From positions 1-64,000 of the forward strand of contig JACPSE010000023.1 of the NCBI GenBank assembly GCA_016193465.1: a DNA stretch of 64,000 nt. Reading direction: 5' to 3'. Under the pieces are notes generated by a model that did not search any database, was not told the DNA's origin, and was given only the letters and a program-made list of their open reading frames with translations. Shown here piece after piece: positions 60,667 through 64,000 of the stretch (the first letter of the stretch is position 1; each line of letters opens with the position of its first letter). A program made the translations under genes and the position numbers. The stretch comes from Deltaproteobacteria bacterium (GTDB lineage: Bacteria > Desulfobacterota > Binatia > UBA9968).

Positions 60667-61125
60667 ATGAAGTTTGCTACCGACAAGATGCTGGGGAGGC
60701 TGGCCAAGTGGCTTCGAGTTATCGGGCAGGACGTGGCCTATGGCCCGCATTTGTCGGGCTACGGGCTGATCCGGGCGGCGCGCCGGGAGGGGCGATTGAT
60801 CCTGACGCGGGATCGCGCCCTTTCCAGGAAGAACCCGCCACATTACTTGCTGATCGAAAGCGATCAGTTTCGTGAACAGCTCAAACAGGTTGTCCGCGCC
60901 TGCCACCTGGACCCGTTCAAAGAAGCGTTTACGCGATGCGTGGAGTGTAACCGCCTGCTCGAGCCTGCAACGAAGGCGGTGGTCAGGGATAAAGTTCCCC
61001 CGTATGTCTTCTCCACGCAGGAGAGGTTTTCTCTCTGCCCGACCTGCCGGCGCATTTTTTGGCCAGCGACGCACCAGCAAAGGATGGTGGAGGAGCTGAA
61101 GGGTTTAGGGTTTGGAACCCGTTGA
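60667..61125 (+). CDS. Mut7-C RNase-like (PIN-like) domain protein
   Basis: A 152-residue protein of the Mut7-C family. The PIN-like half opens MKFATDKMLGRLAKWLRVIGQDVAYG and carries ILTRDRALSRK; conserved acidic residues include Asp 6. The C-terminal half holds a zinc ribbon, with CVECN and CPTCRRIFWPATHQQRM. RNase activity is predicted from the fold but seldom tested. It is divergent from the transglutaminase cluster, 47 bp away, so a shared regulatory gap is likely. No Shine-Dalgarno is clear. Confidence 0.85.
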   Translation: MKFATDKMLGRLAKWLRVIGQDVAYGPHLSGYGLIRAARREGRLILTRDRALSRKNPPHYLLIESDQFREQLKQVVRACHLDPFKEAFTRCVECNRLLEPATKAVVRDKVPPYVFSTQERFSLCPTCRRIFWPATHQQRMVEELKGLGFGTR

Positions 61126-61144
61126 AGAGTGTGCACCGGACGGC

Positions 61145-61180
61145 GTTAACATAATCGCGCGTTATCGGATACTTAACCCC
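61145..61180. repeat. Direct repeat copy 1 flanking the flavoprotein gene
   Basis: GTTAACATAATCGCGCGTTA, then TCGGATAC and a C-rich end. About 23 of 28 bases match the copy at 62889. The core is nearly palindromic (ATAA...TTAT). Confidence 0.55.
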
Positions 61181-61273
61181 TTCTCCCTTCTTTCTCTCCG
61201 GTGACGACCCCGGGCACAGCCTTACAGCAGACGACAAGCTTTACGTTTGGATCTCCTTGGAGGTCACTGGCCG

Positions 61274-61299
61274 GCCTGTCTGCCAGATCACAGGCAGGC
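61274..61299 (-). terminator. Hairpin spanning the flavoprotein stop codon
   Basis: GCCTGTCTG and CAGGCAGGC pair 8 of 9 bases around an 8-base loop, and the stop codon (61288-61290) lies in the loop. No T tract follows, so it may be a weak terminator or an independent palindromic repeat. Confidence 0.35.
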
Positions 61300-62781
61300 G
61301 GCGTTCCTTCCGGCAATACGCCCTGTTATGGCACCCCGCATGAGACCGCCGCCGCTAGGGTAATTGTAATAGAAGAACCCCGCGGTCAGCTCTCCGGCCG
61401 CATAAAGACCGGAGATGGGCCGATCCAGTCGATTGAGCACCTGACACCGGGTGTTGATCTTCAAGCCCCCCAAAGTGAATGTGAGCCCACAGGTCGCGGC
61501 GTACGCCACAAAAGGCGCTGTATCAATCCTTTGGGCCCAGTTGGACTTAGGCGGCTGGATACCCTTTGTGCACTTCCCGTCGCGTATAATCTGGTCGAAA
61601 GGACGGTCCTCCGTAACAGCCTTGTTAAACTCCTCGACGGTTTGAACCAGGGCGTCCGGTTTGATCTCCAGCTTTTCCGCCAGCTCTCGAATGGAGTTGG
61701 CCACAATCGGTGTCGCCCCTTCGTAGAGGTGGCGAGCGACTGCCTCTTTGACTTTTTCATCAAAAATCTGATAGGCGATGCCTCCTGGCTGCTTCAGGAT
61801 CTCGCCACCCGTCTTCGCATAAGTGTAAGCGTGGAAATCCTCCCCTTCATCTAAAAAACGCCGCCCTTCGGTATTAACCATAATTCCGAGAGTCCAGCCA
61901 TAGCGGTGGGTTCTGTACCGGCGGTTGGCCGGGTCCAGGAATCCCCCCTCGTAGTCGCCAGCATCAGCGTCGATGGGAGTTGCATGGGTGCCGCTCCAGT
62001 GGCCGAAAGCCTGCGCTCCGATGTCCAACGCCATCTGGATTCCGTCGCCGGTATCGTACTTGGTGCCCCTAACCTTTGCCAGATCCCAGCCGCTTCCCAG
62101 GTACTGAGCGCGCAACGCAGGGCTCGCCTGGAAGCCGCCACAAGCAAGAACGACCCCTTTGCAGCGGACCTCAGCCAAGCCTTCGGGAGTTTGAACCACC
62201 ACGCCGCGAACCGCATTTTTCTCGTCCGTGATGAGACGAGCGGCGCCATTTTCGTAGCGGACTTCGATTCCCTTGCTCTGGAGAATACGGTGCCACATGT
62301 CCACCAAGCCAGCGCCGCCATCCTTGGAATGGATGAAGCTACTGCCGTGATGCCACCGAAAGCGGCCGCTTTCAGGCTTAGCATCCGTGTAGAGGATTTC
62401 CCATTGGATGCCTGATTCCCGCATCCACTTGACAGTGGGGTAGGATTCGTTCACCAGAAGCTCGGCCAGCTCCGGCACCGACCGTCCGCGGGTGACACGC
62501 ATGATGTCCGCATAAAAATCGTCTTTCGTATAGGGAGGAAGGTCGATCTTTTCCCATTCGCTTTCCGGCACATGCGGGAGGAGGGGTTTCACGTCGGGAA
62601 TCCCGTTATGGTAGTGGCGGAATTGAGCCCCATGGCTAAACCAAGTATTTCCCCCTCTCTTTTTTTCAGGAGCCTTTTCCAACACTATGACCTTGGCCCC
62701 GGTTTCATGAGCGGACGCTGCCGCAGCTTGGGCGGCGTTTCCCAATCCAACGACAACCACATCGCAGTCCAGCGTGGCCAT
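61288..62781 (-). CDS. FAD-dependent dehydrogenase, TcuA/fumarate reductase-like
   Basis: A 497-residue flavoprotein of the FAD_binding_2 family. The dinucleotide motif is CDVVVVGLGNAAQAAAASAHETGAKVIVLEK (about 5-35). GGNTWFSHGAQFR matches the TcuA/3-ketosteroid dehydrogenase-like region, and the C-terminal GLTFTLGGLKINTRCQVLNR...GLYAAGELTAGFFYYNYPSGGGLMRG is characteristic. The ATG at 62781 has GAGGAGAC upstream; a longer frame would start 13 codons earlier. It is not part of an operon. Short direct repeats lie at both sides. Substrate may be a tricarboxylate or other hydroxy/oxo acid, unproven. Confidence 0.83.
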   Translation of the reverse strand: MATLDCDVVVVGLGNAAQAAAASAHETGAKVIVLEKAPEKKRGGNTWFSHGAQFRHYHNGIPDVKPLLPHVPESEWEKIDLPPYTKDDFYADIMRVTRGRSVPELAELLVNESYPTVKWMRESGIQWEILYTDAKPESGRFRWHHGSSFIHSKDGGAGLVDMWHRILQSKGIEVRYENGAARLITDEKNAVRGVVVQTPEGLAEVRCKGVVLACGGFQASPALRAQYLGSGWDLAKVRGTKYDTGDGIQMALDIGAQAFGHWSGTHATPIDADAGDYEGGFLDPANRRYRTHRYGWTLGIMVNTEGRRFLDEGEDFHAYTYAKTGGEILKQPGGIAYQIFDEKVKEAVARHLYEGATPIVANSIRELAEKLEIKPDALVQTVEEFNKAVTEDRPFDQIIRDGKCTKGIQPPKSNWAQRIDTAPFVAYAATCGLTFTLGGLKINTRCQVLNRLDRPISGLYAAGELTAGFFYYNYPSGGGLMRGAITGRIAGRNAACL

Positions 62782-62888
62782 AAATCTGTCTCCTCTCTGT
62801 GTTTTATTTCTAGTCGTCAAGCATCGTTCGACCTTTCTTTACCGCAATCGGGGGCCGATGTCCATCTCTACCTACAGATCGCGTCCCA

Positions 62889-62927
62889 GTTGACATAACA
62901 CGTCGTTATCGGATACTGTCCCCTCCC
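62889..62927. repeat. Direct repeat copy 2 flanking the flavoprotein gene
   Basis: GTTGACATAACACGTCGTTA, then TCGGATAC, GT and a C-rich run, in the same orientation as the copy at 61145. The two copies bracket the flavoprotein gene, about 1.7 kb apart. The gap 62782-63340 otherwise holds only a decayed lipoprotein frame. Confidence 0.55.
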
Positions 62928-63063
62928 AAAAGGGTGGCTCAACGCTGCTTGCTGTCCCTAGAGACTGTCGGGTACCTTAAAGGACGTTTTTTACTGTTGC
63001 AGCGGGGGCTGTTTCCGACCTCTCGGCGACTGACCCTCAAAAGGAAGTCTCTATCACTAAAGA

Positions 63064-63235
63064 ATGTGGGTTCTGCTTTTGCTTCTTGTCGGGATTGCCT
63101 GCCAGAGCGCGGCCCAAGGTCCCCTCGGCCTACCGCGTTCCTGAGGGAGTGGAAGTGGTCGTTAACGACCCGGCTATGACCGAGAGATTCAATGAAGTGG
63201 TCAGTCTGTACAAAGAGGTCTTTGCTCTGCCTTAG
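63064..63235 (+). pseudogene. Frameshifted small lipoprotein
   Basis: One frame reads MWVLLLLLVGIACQSAAQG (a lipoprotein-like signal peptide), and stops at 63142-63144. The +1 frame continues through VPSAYRVPEGVEVVVNDPAM, then TERFNEVVSLYKEVFALP, and stops at 63233-63235. A one-base indel near 63105-63115 would join them into a roughly 57-residue secreted peptide. I do not recognise a family. It may be a pseudogene or a sequencing/assembly indel. Confidence 0.45.
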
Positions 63236-63340
63236 AGACCGCGTCCTTTAAGAAGCGAGATAACGCCTCGCCAGCGCATTACTCATTGACAAGGCGTCAG
63301 GTATGATATAAGGGAGAGGGCGAATCTTAAGGAGCGAAAA

Positions 63341-64000
63341 ATGCGCTCAACAGATGTAACACGCAGAACCCGTTGGGCTCTATGTCTTGTCGCTTTCCTC
63401 TTTCTGTTCCAAGTCCAACTCAGGGAGGCTAAATCGGCGAGTTTCCCTGCCCACCTTGCCAAGGACCCCGTGGCGAAGGCCCTAGGCGCTGAAATAATAA
63501 ATGCCGCCTTGAAAGAAGGCCGCGTGGTTTGGTACGCATCAGACACGTCGGGGGAATTCTTTAAGAAGGGGGGCAAGGAGGCCTTTGACAAGCGCTTCGG
63601 GATCAAGATAGAGCCTGTAGTCGGTCGGCTGCGTGAACAGACGGATAAGGTGCGCGCGGAACACGCCGCAGGCAGAAAAATCGCGGATGTCTTTGATGGA
63701 AATGATCAGTACTTAATAGAAATCTACCGCGCGGGGGCGCTAGAGAAATTCAGGCCTCCTACGCCTACGCTCGACGGCTATGACAAAAGCGTATTTATCC
63801 GAGAACCGGCAGGGTATTGGTCGCCCCTGTTTGTCAGCGCCCAGGCGTTGATCGCCAATACAAACTTAGTGAAGAAGGAAGAATATCCAAAATCCTACTG
63901 GGATATTGTCCATCCCAAATGGAAAGGCCGCGCGGCCACGCGTGACCCCAGGAGCGCGTCGGGTGGCGCTTGGCAGTTCCTGGCTTTTTATAATCACCCC
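63341..64000 (+). CDS. Extracellular solute-binding protein (partial, runs off the window)
   Basis: The first 220 codons of a periplasmic binding protein of the iron(III)/family 1-like type. A signal peptide (ALCLVAFLFLFQVQL, cleavage near residue 32) leads to INAALKEGRVVWYASDTSGE, the typical first strand and loop. EAFDKRFGIKIEPVVGRLREQTDKVRAEHAAGRKIADVFDGND and FVSAQALIANTNLV / YPKSYWDIVHPKWKGR are family landmarks. AAGGAGCG precedes the ATG. The rest lies beyond 64000. Metal, sugar or organic acid uptake are all possible. Confidence 0.85.
   Translation, partial: MRSTDVTRRTRWALCLVAFLFLFQVQLREAKSASFPAHLAKDPVAKALGAEIINAALKEGRVVWYASDTSGEFFKKGGKEAFDKRFGIKIEPVVGRLREQTDKVRAEHAAGRKIADVFDGNDQYLIEIYRAGALEKFRPPTPTLDGYDKSVFIREPAGYWSPLFVSAQALIANTNLVKKEEYPKSYWDIVHPKWKGRAATRDPRSASGGAWQFLAFYNHP

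Noticed and set aside
62934-63179. An 81-codon open frame upstream of the last binding-protein gene
   Set aside because: It runs in the wrong frame over the lipoprotein-like sequence and has a basic, Arg/Leu/Ser-rich composition without protein-like pattern.
63286-63307. TTGACA and TATGAT as a promoter of the last gene
   Set aside because: They are separated by only 10 bp, too short for a sigma-70 promoter.

Overview
The window is about 64 kb of a bacterial chromosome with moderately high GC, dense coding and short intergenic gaps. The cell is Gram-negative: it has MlaE/F/D-type lipid transport genes, TatA, a periplasmic HtrA protease, a large AsmA-type protein and an MltD-type lytic transglycosylase. 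The run rplU-rpmA-obgE-proB-proA-nadD-rsfS-gpmI resembles deltaproteobacterial (Desulfobacterota) chromosomes and some neighbouring uncultured phyla. The many substrate-binding proteins and amidohydrolase-like genes fit an uncultivated soil or groundwater lineage of that kind. This placement is an inference; no rRNA or tRNA gene was seen.

Layout. 0.1-3.8 kb: a complete glutamate/aspartate-type ABC importer on the minus strand. 4-9 kb: citrate synthase, MltD and an ADP-forming acyl-CoA synthetase. 9-12.3 kb: an ACMSD-like amidohydrolase and a LemA/YgcG/TPM operon. 12.4-22.8 kb: ribosomal proteins L21/L27, ObgE, proline synthesis (ProB, ProA), NadD, RsfS, GpmI, ComF and small enzymes. 23.4-28.8 kb: a biotin-free carboxyltransferase coupled to a 2-hydroxyacid dehydrogenase, then a substrate-binding protein. 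28.9-29.9 kb: a Y1 (RAYT-type) transposase between perfect 16-bp inverted repeats. 30-36 kb: a FemAB-like protein, purM-purN-DUF523-membrane protein, and MgtE. 36-41.4 kb: HtrA, TatA, MlaE-MlaF-MlaD and a PhoU-like DUF47 protein. 42-48 kb: AsmA-like protein, thioredoxin-like protein, ornithine cyclodeaminase homologue, and two gene fragments. 48-54 kb: TypA/BipA and a heterodimeric ABC exporter. 54-61 kb: VapBC, a PF10023-type aminopeptidase, and an esterase/ABC-2 exporter/transglutaminase cluster. 61-64 kb: a Mut7-C protein, a TcuA-like flavoprotein and a truncated substrate-binding protein.

The most striking feature is not a gene. At least five sequence-unrelated families of intergenic repeats share one architecture: runs of degenerate 7-bp units, usually as two inverted arms around a short spacer. 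Units include AGGCANN, CAGCNNT/NNGCTGA, ACTCAAA/TTTGAGT, GCAAAAT-like and AGGNNGA. They lie against start or stop codons, and about eight adjacent genes have no visible Shine-Dalgarno sequence. Two families continue in heptad rhythm within one 200-bp stretch. A sixth family with 6-7-bp units has entered coding sequence at two N-termini.

Signs of decay are scattered through the window: remnants of a histidine phosphatase, an MFS transporter, an N-acyl-D-amino-acid deacylase, a RAYT transposase, a toxin-like protein and a frameshifted lipoprotein.
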